From: Aphanothece sp. CMT-3BRIN-NPC111
GTDB lineage: Bacteria; Cyanobacteriota; Cyanobacteriia; Cyanobacteriales; JAHHGU01
NCBI GenBank assembly: GCA_019359765.1
Contig: JAHHGU010000019.1
Span: 21,998-85,997 of the forward strand
Direction: 5' to 3'
DNA: 64,000 nucleotides
Below are positions 9,100 through 19,327 of the stretch, piece by piece; positions within the stretch are counted from its first letter, which is position 1, and every line of letters starts with the position of its first letter. Below the pieces are notes generated by a model that worked only from the letters and a program-made list of their open reading frames with translations, was not told the origin of the DNA and did no database searches. The translations under genes and the position numbers were made by a program.

Positions 9100-10437
9100 T
9101 TATCCTCGTAATGTCAGCGTTGTAAAGTTAAGCCCAAAAGGCTGAAGAGAGTAAAAAGTTATTAGTTGATATGCATAGTCACGACCAGTAGCAATCACAG
9201 TCCAACCTTGCTGTTTTTTCAGGAAATGAAGCAAATCTGTGAATGCTGCCGTTTTCTCTAACTCAAGAAGCTTTTCTAATGATTCAAGAATCAAGTATTT
9301 CTTTGGCATTAAGGCGAAACCTGATTCTAAATTGCTAAGCGAACCCCTTAAGCCCATTGCTGAAAACACATTGTCGAGGTGGGCTTGATCTAAATCCTTT
9401 GTGCGTAAACAGAATATAGGGGCACGTTCGCCTGTATAGTCTGAGAATTTTTGTATTAGGCTAGACTTTCCAGCCCCGCGCTCACCAGACACAAAAACAA
9501 AACTGGAGGTTTCAGTCAAGCTGAGTAATTGAGCAAATGCATCTGATTGCTTAATGTGAATTCCACCAACAGTAGTTCTTATACCACCTAAAATGTAATT
9601 CCCATGCTCCTTGAGTTTACTGACATCCGATGACCAACTAGAATAATTAACAGTACTAAATGCAGTCCGAATGTCTTCTGGTAAACTTTCTAATGTGAGT
9701 GTTCCTGCGTTCTGGTTAGCAGTTTGAACAGCATCAACAACTCTTGCCCACAAGAGTGGCGCAGCTTCATTTGAATATTGAGTGATTAGGGAGTGAAGCA
9801 AGGACAATGTGCTCCCTGATTCTGTATCCAAATCGTAGCCAATGAGATGAAAAGCTCTTAAGAACTCCCACAACTCCCTGTCAGAAACATCAGTTTCGTC
9901 ATTAGCAGTCTTCAAATGCGTCTTGAACGCTTTTAGCTTATTCTTTTTTGGATCACTACTAAAGTTAGCAGTATTAATTTTGGCAAAAAATTCTTCTTCA
10001 TTTTCAGCGTGCCTTGCCCATTCCAGAATAGGCCGCACATCGTTTATGTCAGTTGCGCTCAAAGGACCCGTAATAAGAGCGAGAGCATCAGTGCTGTAAT
10101 CAAAGCTTTCGTCATTAAAATCATTCCAGGTACTTTGAATTACTTCCGAAAAAATTGTATCCCTTGTCGTGATGCTAATATCATGTTTGATTTGAGCCAG
10201 CAGCTTTGCTTCTTTATCTGTTTCTGGCTGTTTCGAGAATACAATGAAATCATCAGTATTAAAGCCAGCGTAACGCCCTTGTAGCTTGATCTTCGTGATG
10301 GGAAAAGGTGGTAGACAGGGCGCAAGCCGACCCGACAGCATAAGAACAGTGAACGCTGCTTGAACTCGCGTTTCAAAGTTCGGTCCACCACCACCAGTAG
10401 AAAAAGGGTTACTTTGTTGCTTTGCTGCCTCAGTCAT
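9100..10437 (-). pseudogene. N-terminal part of a broken PD-(D/E)XK nuclease-ATPase (probable antiphage STAND-type protein)
   Basis: 445 residues. Residues 1-110 hold a glycine-rich lead (STGGGGPNFE, E22), D62/D63 in NTDDFIVF and Q82-x-K84 in LLAQIKHDIS, the layout of a PD-(D/E)XK endonuclease core of the Mrr/Cap4 kind. After a helical linker there is a Walker A (GERGAGKSS, 318-326), a Walker B-like strand (KYLILES, 380-386) and TVIATGRD (413-420), similar to the arginine-containing strand of STAND/AAA NTPases. The protein then stops at residue 445, before any lid or winged-helix domain. 34 bp later the frame-shifted C-terminal part begins. The ATG at 10437 is the clear start. Known nuclease-STAND proteins of this layout act in phage defence; activity here is doubtful because of the truncation. 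Confidence 0.65.
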
Positions 10438-10473
10438 TTATCCCCGGCGCTTTAGTCTCCCCTCCGAGCCTAC

Positions 10474-12312
10474 CTAGAAATTGTTGTAGTTGGCGATCGC
10501 ATTTTTCATCCTCTCCAATACATCTGCCACAGGAATCGCTCCCAAATCGTCAGACTTATTTCCAGCTACACGGCGGCGAATACTGAGGCTATTAGATTCC
10601 ACCTCTTTCCCTCCTACCACTGCCATAACTGGAATTTTATCTTTCTCCGCATTGCGAATTTGTTTGGGCAGTCGCTCCTTGCTAGTATCAACCTCAACTC
10701 GCATACCTAACGAGCGCATTTTTGCAGCTACCTCTTGAGCAAAAGGCAGAAAATCCTCGTTCACTGGTAGTAATCTCGCTTGCACAGGAGCCAACCATAA
10801 AGGAAAGTCGCCAGCGTACTCCTCAATCAAAATACCGATTAATCGTTCTAAGGAGCCAAAGGGAGCGCGGTGAATCATCACCGGACGTTTTCGAGTTCCA
10901 TCCTCAGCAACGTACTCTAAATTAAACCGCTCTGGTAGGTTGTAATCTACCTGCACCGTACCCAGCTGCCACTCCCGATCCAAGGCATCCCGGAATATAA
11001 AATCGAGTTTGGGGCCATAGAATGCCGCTTCCCCAATGCCCTCGAAGTAATTCATGCCTAGTGTTTCCACAGCACGACGAATAGCACCTTCCGCCTTCTG
11101 CCAAGCTTCGTCTGAACCAATATACTTATCCGAGGCAGGGTCGCGGAAACTTAGTCGGGCTTTGAAATCCTTGAGTTGCAGACTCTTAAACACCGCTAGA
11201 ATCAAATCCACCACGTTAAGAAATTCTGCGTCCAGTTGCTCGGGCGTCACAAACAGGTGGGAATCATCCACCGTGAAGCCCCGCACTCTGGTTAGCCCCC
11301 CTAGTTCCCCGGATTGTTCATAGCGGTAGACTGTGCCGAACTCAGCCAAGCGCATGGGCAGTTCACGGTAGGAACGTAAATCGCTTTTATAGATTTGGAT
11401 GTGGAAGGGGCAGTTCATCGGCTTGAGGACAAAACCCTGTTCAGCCGCAGCTGCCTGCTCATCCTCTGCCATTAACGGGAACATATCCTCTTGATATTTC
11501 TGCCAGTGCCCAGAGGTTTTGAACAAATCCACTCTGGCAATGTGGGGCGTCACCACCTGCTGATAACCGCGTTTGAGTTGTTCCTGCTGGAGGAAGTCTT
11601 CTAGAACACTTCGCAATATTGTTCCCTTCGGCGTCCACAGGGGCAAACCTGGCCCTACTGAGTCCGAAAAAATAAATAATCCCAGTTCCTTTCCTAGACG
11701 CCGATGGTCGCGCCGCAGCGCTTCTTCCTTGCGCCGCTTGTATTCAGCCAGCTGTTCTGGGGTCTCCCATGCTGTACCGTAGATGCGCTGCAACTGCGCC
11801 TTGGTCTCATCACCACGCCAATAAGCACCGGCGACACTTTCGAGTTCAATCGCCTTGGGGTTCAAGTCGCTGGTATTCTCTAAATGAGGACCAGCACAAA
11901 GATCCCACCATTGATCGCCTAGGTGATAGATCGTAATCGGCTCTTCAAGCCCTTCTAAGATTTCTAGTTTGTAAGGCTCATTAATCTCCTGAATCCGCTT
12001 TTGTGCATCCTCACGGCTCACTTCTTCCCTAATTACCGGAAGTTTGCGGTTGATGATTTTGATCATCTCTTTCTGAATTGCCTTCAGGTCTTTCTCCGTA
12101 AAAGGCTCTGGATGGTCAAAGTCATAGTAGAAACCATAGTCTATCCACGGGCCGATGGTGACTTGCGCCTTGGGAAAAAGCTTCTGCACCGCCATCGCCA
12201 TCACATGGGAAACGGTGTGGCGAATCTTCTTCAACGATTCGGATTCACTGGTGCGGGGCAGATGAATTTTGTCAGGCTGTTGGGGTAAATCTTGCAATGC
12301 TGAAGCGGACAT
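10474..12312 (-). CDS. thrS: Threonyl-tRNA synthetase
   Basis: Class II aminoacyl-tRNA synthetase charging tRNA-Thr. It has 612 residues and begins close to the second additional (editing) domain, lacking the N-terminal TGS domain of the 640-aa enterobacterial enzyme; this short form is common in cyanobacteria. The editing-domain metal motif HTVSHVMA is at residues 32-39. The catalytic core has the zinc cysteine in MNCPFH, and class II motif 3 appears as HRAPFGSLERLIG. The C-terminal anticodon-binding domain (WLAPVQARLLPVNEDFLPFA) is complete. The ATG at 12312 starts MSASALQDL. It is divergent from the DUF2605 gene across a 172-bp promoter region; I see no T-box. Confidence 0.96.
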   Translation of the reverse strand: MSASALQDLPQQPDKIHLPRTSESESLKKIRHTVSHVMAMAVQKLFPKAQVTIGPWIDYGFYYDFDHPEPFTEKDLKAIQKEMIKIINRKLPVIREEVSREDAQKRIQEINEPYKLEILEGLEEPITIYHLGDQWWDLCAGPHLENTSDLNPKAIELESVAGAYWRGDETKAQLQRIYGTAWETPEQLAEYKRRKEEALRRDHRRLGKELGLFIFSDSVGPGLPLWTPKGTILRSVLEDFLQQEQLKRGYQQVVTPHIARVDLFKTSGHWQKYQEDMFPLMAEDEQAAAAEQGFVLKPMNCPFHIQIYKSDLRSYRELPMRLAEFGTVYRYEQSGELGGLTRVRGFTVDDSHLFVTPEQLDAEFLNVVDLILAVFKSLQLKDFKARLSFRDPASDKYIGSDEAWQKAEGAIRRAVETLGMNYFEGIGEAAFYGPKLDFIFRDALDREWQLGTVQVDYNLPERFNLEYVAEDGTRKRPVMIHRAPFGSLERLIGILIEEYAGDFPLWLAPVQARLLPVNEDFLPFAQEVAAKMRSLGMRVEVDTSKERLPKQIRNAEKDKIPVMAVVGGKEVESNSLSIRRRVAGNKSDDLGAIPVADVLERMKNAIANYNNF

Positions 12313-12484
12313 CGGCGGCTGAACCTTTCGAGGATTATTTTCTCAGTTTTTTCTACTGCCTCCATCATACCGAGGTTGTTTTTCCACGGCTGCTAGTGGA
12401 GCGAGTTAACCGAAACCTTAAAAATTATTACGAATTGTAAATGGCGTTAAGATTAGTAGTAGATTAAGATTTGGTTTTAAATTG

Positions 12485-12820
12485 ATGTCGAACTCCCAGC
12501 CACATGAACACGAATTGCTCAAAACCTTACTCAAACCGCTTTTAGAAGACTTTCAGTATTGGTTTGCGCGATCGCGCTCTTTTTTAGAAGCCGAAGACAT
12601 TCCCTTCTTAAGCACCGAGCAGCAATCTCACCTCTTAGCCCGGGTAAAGCTTGCCCAGCAGGAAGTCAGCACTGCTCATATGTTGTTTCAAGCCACCGAA
12701 GGTCAAGTCGGCATCGACACCGCGACTCTCATGCCCTGGCACCAGCTAGTTACCGAATGTTGGCAGGTAGCTATGCGCTGGCGCTCCCAGCGACCTACTA
12801 TACAGAATAATGATCAATAG
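12485..12820 (+). CDS. DUF2605 family protein
   Basis: 111-residue soluble protein of a cyanobacteria-specific family of unknown function. It is mostly helical: a charged N-terminal helix (ELLKTLLKPLLEDFQYWFARSR) is followed by LLARVKLAQQEVSTAHMLF and the conserved tail MPWHQLVTECW. The ATG at 12485 is chosen over the TTG immediately before it. The next gene in the same direction is a DUF2973 protein; these two families are often adjacent in cyanobacteria, which supports both calls and suggests a shared role. No metal-binding or catalytic motif is visible. Confidence 0.85.
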   Translation: MSNSQPHEHELLKTLLKPLLEDFQYWFARSRSFLEAEDIPFLSTEQQSHLLARVKLAQQEVSTAHMLFQATEGQVGIDTATLMPWHQLVTECWQVAMRWRSQRPTIQNNDQ

Positions 12821-13026
12821 ATTAAGAAATTAAGCATCACCCGTCCGCAACCAAAGATGAAGATAACACTTGGCGGCAGCAAGTAGCATGACGAATTAAA
12901 TACTTCATTTTTTTGAAATAACCGTTACCTACTCAGCGAGAGAAGTTCCGCTATGACAAACGCTTCGTCGCGCGTATCTACTAAAAACTAACCACTACTT
13001 AACAGTCTGGCCTGGAGAAAAATGCG

Positions 13027-13362
13027 ATGTTACACGTTATTTACCTTATTGCTTTTACCATTCTGGCGGTTTTCGCCATTGGAAATTTAATCCGTAATTT
13101 AGTCACGTTGGGTATAGATTCTCAACGTCGTTACCCCGCCGGGGGTATGTCCTCCTCTAGTTTCGGTCAGTCACCCTTTAGGACTTCTTCCTCTCGGTCA
13201 GGTTCCGTGCCCCACCCAGAACTGTTAGATGACACTGGCAATGTGATTAATGAACCGCTTTTAGTTATGCGCTCCATTAATGTAGAAGACGCCCGCGAGC
13301 AGCTGGACGCCCTCTACAAGTCTTCTCCAGGCAAAACTGAAGAAACTGAAGAAGACGCTTAG
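13027..13362 (+). CDS. DUF2973 family membrane-anchored protein
   Basis: 111 residues with one N-terminal membrane segment (residues 3-22, VIYLIAFTILAVFAIGNLI), a Ser/Arg-rich linker, then a conserved cytosolic stretch (HPELLDDTGNVINEPLLVMR) and an acidic C-terminus. A GGAGA ribosome binding site precedes the ATG. The family is cyanobacterial and uncharacterised. The 206-bp gap from DUF2605 does not exclude a common transcript. Confidence 0.85.
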   Translation: MLHVIYLIAFTILAVFAIGNLIRNLVTLGIDSQRRYPAGGMSSSSFGQSPFRTSSSRSGSVPHPELLDDTGNVINEPLLVMRSINVEDAREQLDALYKSSPGKTEETEEDA

Positions 13363-13371
13363 AGCATATAT

Positions 13372-13447
13372 AGCTTTTAGCAGTTAGCTTTTAGCAATTA
13401 GCTTTTAGCAAAAATAGAGTTATAGCAGCAGTTATGGGTGCATGGGG
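13372..13447. repeat. AGCTTTTAGCAATT-type short tandem repeat plus dispersed 24-mer
   Basis: Three degenerate copies of an AGCTTTTAGCA(g/a)TT unit lie just after the DUF2973 stop. The adjoining 24 bp (13424-13447) recur with one mismatch at 45608-45631, where they again follow AGCTTTTAGCAATT units after a stop codon. A related piece is near 4688-4700. Confidence 0.65.
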
Positions 13448-13549
13448 GTGAAGTTGATTGTCAAGAGCCATTATGGCAGCTGCTATACAGTTATAGAGGC
13501 TCAAAGCTATTTTGTTTCTTGGAACGAGTAGTTTTATTGCTACTAAAAG

Positions 13550-13578
13550 CCCCGTCAGAATCTTTGATTCCGACGGGG
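13550..13578. terminator. Hairpin terminator between convergent DUF2973 and GH65 genes
   Basis: CCCCGTC-A-GAATC pairs with GATTC-C-GACGGGG around a 3-nt TTT loop, a 12-bp stem with one mismatch. It sits between two convergent genes, 26 bp past the end of the GH65 gene, so it could stop transcription from both sides. The flanking T-runs are weak. Confidence 0.6.
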
Positions 13579-13604
13579 TAGTTTATAGTTTACTAATAAC
13601 CGAG

Positions 13605-16547
13605 TTAAACATTTGAATGTTCCCTAATGGCATCAGGCTGGGCGTTGTGGGCTATTTTTGCCAGAAGATCGGCCCAGTCTTCGCCTTCCAGGCTAGGCAG
13701 GACAACGTGGGCGCGACCGACGCGCTCGACGGGCCCAAGTCCCACCGCATACATACCAGCGGCAAGAGCAGCTTCCACACCGGCACTGGCGTCTTCCAGC
13801 ACCACGCATTGTTCCGGTGGTATACCTAGTAGTTCTGCTGCATATAGGAAAAGGTCTGGTGCTGGTTTGGGATTCTCCACACTATAGCCATCGGCGATCG
13901 CATCCAGATAGCCGCCGATACCCAAACGCTCGATTGCTAGTTGGGCATTTTTACTGGATGAACCCACAGCAACTTTAATTCCAGCCGCCCGCAGTTCCTT
14001 CAATAAAGGCAATACCCCTGGCAGCAGGCTATCTGAAGTCATGCCGGCAATGAGTTCTAGATAATAGCCGTTCTTACGATCCATCATCTCCTGCATTTGA
14101 GCTTCCGTGAATTGTCGGTTGCCCAGGATATCCAGGATATAGAGTAGCGAATCTCGGCGCGTCAAACCTCGCATCCCTTCGTTAGCTTCCCAATCGAAGG
14201 GAATACCTTCTTCGTCAGCAAACCTTTTCCAGCCTAGATAGTGAAAGTCGGCTGTATCAGTCAAGACGCCATCTAGATCGAAGATGGCTCCTCGAATATT
14301 GGCAGTTGGAAATTCCGGGTTGGAAGTTGGGGTAGAAACCATAATTGACTGGCGATCGCCGATCGTTGATTGCTTGAGATCGAAATCGTAGCGCTCGTTA
14401 CGCCATTTTAACTGGAACTTCAAACGAGTCCATCCCGGCGGCAGGTGCGGAGTAGCAACTGGTCCTTCTGGCGTCAGACAGATACCACCGAACCCGAAGA
14501 CCACCGCTTGCCAGATGCCACCAGCAGAAGCTGCGTGAACTCCTTCAGCAGCGTTGCCTCGAACGTCCTCCAAATCTACCAGCGCCGCCCGCATAAAGTG
14601 ATTGTATGCTTCCGCTGGTTTGTCCAGTTCGCAGGCGAGGATGGCATTGATAGCCGGGCCTAAAGAGGAACCGTGGCTGTGGTCGGTACGTTGAGTATAG
14701 TAGTCCCAGTTAGCTTGCAGGGTCTGTCTGTCACTGCCCAGCAGGTAAAGAAGCATTAAAACGTCAGGCTGTTTGAGAACCTGCCGCTGGTTAGCCCCCT
14801 CAATCCCTAAAATAGCTTGCATGGACTTGGTACGCGGCTCGTAATCAGCCATATTAACGTATTCTAGGTCAAAGAAGCCCTCAAACTGCTCGATCAGACC
14901 AGTCTCTGCGTTCTGGGCTACTAGCAAGCCTCGGCTAATATCTGCCCACTGGTGCAAGCGTTTTAGGGTCAAGTTAAGTTTTTTTTCTAGTTCAGCTGCG
15001 CGATCGCCATCTTCCCCTTGTAGCCAGTTCCATACAGACATTGCTGTTTTTAGGTGCCATTGCACCATGCCATTTGTGAAGGCGTTGTTATCCACACGTT
15101 CGTGGTTCTCATCCGGGCCAATAACATCGGAGATCTCATAACAGCCCCGATCCGCATTCCACTCTACGCGGCTACCCCAAAAAACCGCAGTGTCCAAGAT
15201 AATTTCCGCGCCATAGTCGCGCATCCAAACATCATCTCCGGTAGCCTGCCAGTAGTGCCAGGCCGCATAGGCAACGTCAGTAGTGATGTGGAGTTCAATG
15301 TCACTGCACCAGATGCGTACCATCTGACCATCCGGGCCTGATACCCAACGGGGAGTCACTTCGTCGCCTGTACCCGCGCTCTCCCAGGCAAATAACGCCC
15401 CTTCATAACCAGCTTCTTGAGCTTTGCGTCTTGCCCCCGGTAGCGTGTGGTAACGATAAGTCAGGAGATTACGTGCTAAAGCAGGTTGAGTAAAGGCGAG
15501 AAAGGGGACGATAAAAATTTCTGTATCCCAAAATATGTGGCCCCGATAAGCATAACCAGAAAGAGCTTTGGCAGGGATGCTGACGCTGGTATCGTGACGC
15601 GGCGCGACGGCAAGTAGCTGGAACAAGTTGTAGCGGACAGCGAGTTGAGCTTTGGGGTCGCCCTCAATGAGGATGTCGCTGTCTTGCCACATATTAGCCC
15701 AAGCCGCAACGTGAGCCGCCAGTAAGGTGGTGTAGCTGGGTAAGTCTGTCAGCAAGTGACTTGCTGCATAGACTGGGGCATCTGTGTCCCGTGAGGTAAA
15801 GACCGTAACACTCTTTTCTAAGGTCACTGTTTGCCCTGGCTGAATTTGGAATGTTGTTGCCAAGGTCGGATAGTTTTTTGCCCCCTGCACGTATACCTCA
15901 GCAGGCAGATCCGAGACTGTCAGCTGTGCCGCCATGCCCAACTCTAGGGCAGAATGGTGAGTTTGGGTATGCAACCAAATAACTTTAGATTTAGGACTTT
16001 CAGGTTGCTCCAATCCCAAATCCAAATCACCCTGCCCTAACCATTTCCAGTGGTTGAGGCCTTGGTTGTCCACATTGCCGTTGATACTAGCTTGAACCTC
16101 AATAGAACCCTCAAAATCCACGGAAGTGATTTGGCATCTCTGAGCTAGCACATGCTCATCTGCCAGACTTGTAAAGCGCTCAAAGTTGAGATCTACGGTA
16201 TGACCAGCAGGGCTGCGCCAGCGAACTCGACGTGTTAGCAGGCCCAGTCGCAGGTCTAGCTTACGCTCATAGCGCAATATCTGTCCTTGGTCAAGGCGAA
16301 AAAGTTGACCTGCTACTATCACCACCAGTGGCAGCCAGTCCGGACAATTGACCAATTCGGTGTGCATGACGGGAACGTCGTCGTAGACACCGTGGATGAA
16401 AGTAGTTGCACAGGCACCAGGATAACCTTCGTCAAAAGAGCCACGGGTGCCCAGGTAGCCGTTGGCCAGAGTGAAGACGGTTTCTTTGTGGTGCAGATGG
16501 GTGGGGTCAAATTGAGTTTCGATTACGATCCAACCGATTGATTCCAT
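13605..16547 (-). CDS. GH65 disaccharide phosphorylase fused to beta-phosphoglucomutase
   Basis: 980-residue bifunctional enzyme. Residues 1-730 are a complete glycoside hydrolase family 65 protein: N-terminal beta-sandwich (with NGYLGTRGSFDE at 29-40), then an (alpha/alpha)6 barrel with the catalytic acid E480 in GPDENH (477-482), KQPDVL (592-597) and the phosphate-site stretch HGSSLGP (625-631). Residues 752-980 are a HAD-type beta-phosphoglucomutase with nucleophile and acid D757/D759 in FDLDG. Members of GH65 cleave trehalose, maltose, kojibiose or nigerose with phosphate, giving beta-glucose 1-phosphate, and beta-PGM turns that into glucose 6-phosphate, so the fusion channels the product. 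The exact disaccharide cannot be read from sequence. Downstream of a 506-bp gap from the glucosidase-type gene on the same strand. Confidence 0.93.
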   Translation of the reverse strand: MESIGWIVIETQFDPTHLHHKETVFTLANGYLGTRGSFDEGYPGACATTFIHGVYDDVPVMHTELVNCPDWLPLVVIVAGQLFRLDQGQILRYERKLDLRLGLLTRRVRWRSPAGHTVDLNFERFTSLADEHVLAQRCQITSVDFEGSIEVQASINGNVDNQGLNHWKWLGQGDLDLGLEQPESPKSKVIWLHTQTHHSALELGMAAQLTVSDLPAEVYVQGAKNYPTLATTFQIQPGQTVTLEKSVTVFTSRDTDAPVYAASHLLTDLPSYTTLLAAHVAAWANMWQDSDILIEGDPKAQLAVRYNLFQLLAVAPRHDTSVSIPAKALSGYAYRGHIFWDTEIFIVPFLAFTQPALARNLLTYRYHTLPGARRKAQEAGYEGALFAWESAGTGDEVTPRWVSGPDGQMVRIWCSDIELHITTDVAYAAWHYWQATGDDVWMRDYGAEIILDTAVFWGSRVEWNADRGCYEISDVIGPDENHERVDNNAFTNGMVQWHLKTAMSVWNWLQGEDGDRAAELEKKLNLTLKRLHQWADISRGLLVAQNAETGLIEQFEGFFDLEYVNMADYEPRTKSMQAILGIEGANQRQVLKQPDVLMLLYLLGSDRQTLQANWDYYTQRTDHSHGSSLGPAINAILACELDKPAEAYNHFMRAALVDLEDVRGNAAEGVHAASAGGIWQAVVFGFGGICLTPEGPVATPHLPPGWTRLKFQLKWRNERYDFDLKQSTIGDRQSIMVSTPTSNPEFPTANIRGAIFDLDGVLTDTADFHYLGWKRFADEEGIPFDWEANEGMRGLTRRDSLLYILDILGNRQFTEAQMQEMMDRKNGYYLELIAGMTSDSLLPGVLPLLKELRAAGIKVAVGSSSKNAQLAIERLGIGGYLDAIADGYSVENPKPAPDLFLYAAELLGIPPEQCVVLEDASAGVEAALAAGMYAVGLGPVERVGRAHVVLPSLEGEDWADLLAKIAHNAQPDAIREHSNV

Positions 16548-17053
16548 GAGTCGTCTATTTCGCTGAGAGTAAATTGAAAGATTGCACTTTTGACAACATC
16601 AGAAGCAGATTGGCTCTGTCGGTGGCAGAATTTGGTAAATTTCCCGTCAGGAAAATAACCATGCAGCAGTATATCCAGTCTGTATGGAGGTTAAGTTTGC
16701 TTCAAAGTGCTTAAAAATTTAGCTGCCAAGGTGAATCTTTCTTTAGATAGAATTCACCGGAAGATAGAGGCAAGACTAATAAATCACTGAAAACTCTACA
16801 AAAAGATAAAGAACTTCACAAAGCTCCCTAAAAATTTCAAACTATCTGTTCAAGTGACATCCTTCCCGCACCAGTAGCTATGTTATCGCTTAGGTTGGTT
16901 GAGGCACGTAGGCGCAGCTTGATCGCAGAGTAATCCAACATCAGTGGAGGTTTGATGGATAACCCTCACGCTTTACTATCCTACAAATAATTAAGTGCCT
17001 CTGTTTAATAAAAAAATTATCGCACCTGTAGCAATAACTTTCTGTTCCCATTT
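16548..17053. other. Intergenic region upstream of the GH65 fusion gene
   Basis: 506 bp between two leftward genes, so it holds the promoter of the GH65 fusion and the 3' end of the glucosidase transcript. It is AT-rich with no open frame of note, no tandem repeat and no clear terminator. Confidence 0.5.
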
Positions 17054-19327
17054 CTAGGCTTCAATCACAACCCGGAGGTTGCCTCGCTTTTTAGCAACGC
17101 GGCAGGCAGTGGTATTGCCGGAACGCTCAAATTCCAGGTCAAGCAGGGTAGATCCGACTCGCAAGTTGTGCAGAGACAGGCGATTGATCGACTCTGGCAG
17201 CGCTGGATCTATGATCCGCAAATAATTGTTAGGGGCATCGGGCACCAAATTGATCATCATTTGCAGTAGTTGAAAAATGCTACCAGTTGCCCAAGCTTGA
17301 GGCGAACAGGCAACGGGATACTCTACTGGGTCGTTAGCAGCAGTACGTTCGTAGCCACAGAAAAGCTCTGGTGGACGTTGATAGGGCTGATGCCGGCTCA
17401 TGTCCAGCAATCCTTGGGAAAGCTCAAGGGTTTGATCGATTAAGCCAAGCGATCGCAATCCCATCCCAATCAGTGCATTGTCGTGAGGCCATACAGAACC
17501 CACATGATAGCCCATCGGGTTGTAAGCTGGTGACAAACTACTCAGGGTGCGAATTCCCCAACCGTTAAACATATCCGGTGCCCGCAAACGTTCGGCGACA
17601 CTGTAGGCTTTCTCTTGTTCGAGAATACCCAAGTGCAGACAATGACCAGGATTAGAAGAAATACTGTCCACCTGCTTGCCCTCGCCATCCAAAGCTAAGG
17701 CACAATAATCTCGATCCGCCATCCAAAAATCCCGGTTGAAACGAACTTTCAGGTCGTTTGCCTCTTCTTGCCAGCGATCCGCCAAATCAAGGCGCTTCTT
17801 CATGCGAGCAATTTCGCTGAGGCGGATTTTGGCAGCATAAACATATGCCTGCACTTCGCACAGGGTAATCGACCCGCTTGCCAATTGACCTTCACTATTG
17901 ACAATGCAGTCTTCCGAGTCTTTCCATCCTTGGTTAGCTAAACCGCGTTTGGATTTACAGTAATAGCTGAGGTAGCCAGTTTCTTTGCAGTTACGGTCAA
18001 TCCACTCCATAGCTGCCAAGGCATTCGGCCACAGGCGCTCCAGGGTGTCGCGATCCGCTGTCCAAGCATAGTATTCAGCGTAAAGCATTAACCACAGGGG
18101 TGTGGCGTCAATTGTGCCGTAGTAGGGCGTGTGGGGAATCTCGCGGCAGCGGGCCATTTCGCCGTTTCGTAACTCGTGCAAAATTTTGCCCGGTTGCTCA
18201 TCCCGCCAATCATCATCGGTTTTGCCTTGGTAGTGAGCCAAAATCGAAAGTGTCTCGCGGGCGATCGCCGGATCGAGAATCAAGGTTTGAGAAGCCGCAA
18301 TAATTGAGTCGCGCCCAAACAAGGTAGAAAACCAAGGCACACCAGCAGAAAGGGCTTTACCTTTACCAAAGTTTTGCCGCAGTAAATAAACGTCTTGCTC
18401 AGCCCGCTCGATTATTTGATTAAATATGTTCTTGTCCGATCTGATACTGGTAACTTGCTGGTTCCAGTTTTGCTCTTCTAGTAACTCTGCTGCCTTAGCT
18501 TGAACCAAAGTTACAGGAGCATCAACTTTAGAAGTCGGTTGACTATTAGTAAACATCTGCAACCGATAGCCCAACTTTTTGGTTTCGTGGGAATCCATAT
18601 CTAGCTGCCAAATTGCAGTATAACCCTTAAAATAGTCAGGTTTAAGATGGACAAATTGGATGCGAGATTCCATCAAAGAGCCATCTAGACCCTGATAGGC
18701 CATAATCAGTTCTTGCTCAGGGCTAAGGCATACGGCTGAATTTTGTACAGACGCATCTAAATTTTCTACTACTCCTAGCTCCTGGCTTGCCGGGGTTACA
18801 AGTCGTAATATTCTCCCCCTTTGATGCCGTTGGAAACCCCTAATTTCAAATAAATCTAAAAAATCGGCGGCAAAGCTGAGACTGATTTCAAAACTTACAC
18901 GGCTAGTGCTGTAATTAGTAATTTCCAATTCTTCAAACAAGCCGCCATTGAGAACAATTTCCCTGTTAATGCCAATAGTTTCAGCTTTTATCCGATCCTC
19001 AATACGCGGGTTAGCACACAAAGCAGAGAGTATAAATCCTTTTTCTGCGGTGCTGCTAAGCAAAATCGGCGGTCGTCCCTCAATCTGTAGCTCTAGACGG
19101 CTAAGGAAGCGGGTATCGTTGCAGAATAGCCCCATACTGGCGTTCCTGTCATCCGTGCAATAACCCGTAATGTTGCCGATTGTATCGGCAATCAAAAACA
19201 AGTCATCGTCTTTGAGAGTGAGAGTTGGCTGGGGTCGTTCATCCAGAACACAAGGCCACTCTGGGATGGTTAACTGCTCAACTGGGACAAAAGTTTTACC
19301 GTCTAATTCAATAGTATCCGTAGTCAT
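17054..19327 (-). CDS. Amylo-alpha-1,6-glucosidase-type (glycogen debranching-like) protein
   Basis: 757 residues from the ATG at 19327 (the TTG two codons earlier is less likely). The N-terminal third is a glycogen-debranching N-terminal domain with the typical opening IADTIGNITGYCTDD... followed by FCNDTRFLSRLEL. The C-terminal part is an (alpha/alpha)6 barrel with GVPWFSTLFGRDSII, the aromatic-rich substrate groove residues YGTIDATPLWLML, and GSVWPHDNALIGMGL. Proteins of this architecture hydrolyse alpha-glucosides or serve in mannosylglycerate/trehalose-type solute metabolism; the substrate is not determinable here. It lies between the GH65 fusion and the GT4 gene, all leftward, and the three together look like a small oligosaccharide pathway. 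Confidence 0.88.
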   Translation of the reverse strand: MTTDTIELDGKTFVPVEQLTIPEWPCVLDERPQPTLTLKDDDLFLIADTIGNITGYCTDDRNASMGLFCNDTRFLSRLELQIEGRPPILLSSTAEKGFILSALCANPRIEDRIKAETIGINREIVLNGGLFEELEITNYSTSRVSFEISLSFAADFLDLFEIRGFQRHQRGRILRLVTPASQELGVVENLDASVQNSAVCLSPEQELIMAYQGLDGSLMESRIQFVHLKPDYFKGYTAIWQLDMDSHETKKLGYRLQMFTNSQPTSKVDAPVTLVQAKAAELLEEQNWNQQVTSIRSDKNIFNQIIERAEQDVYLLRQNFGKGKALSAGVPWFSTLFGRDSIIAASQTLILDPAIARETLSILAHYQGKTDDDWRDEQPGKILHELRNGEMARCREIPHTPYYGTIDATPLWLMLYAEYYAWTADRDTLERLWPNALAAMEWIDRNCKETGYLSYYCKSKRGLANQGWKDSEDCIVNSEGQLASGSITLCEVQAYVYAAKIRLSEIARMKKRLDLADRWQEEANDLKVRFNRDFWMADRDYCALALDGEGKQVDSISSNPGHCLHLGILEQEKAYSVAERLRAPDMFNGWGIRTLSSLSPAYNPMGYHVGSVWPHDNALIGMGLRSLGLIDQTLELSQGLLDMSRHQPYQRPPELFCGYERTAANDPVEYPVACSPQAWATGSIFQLLQMMINLVPDAPNNYLRIIDPALPESINRLSLHNLRVGSTLLDLEFERSGNTTACRVAKKRGNLRVVIEA

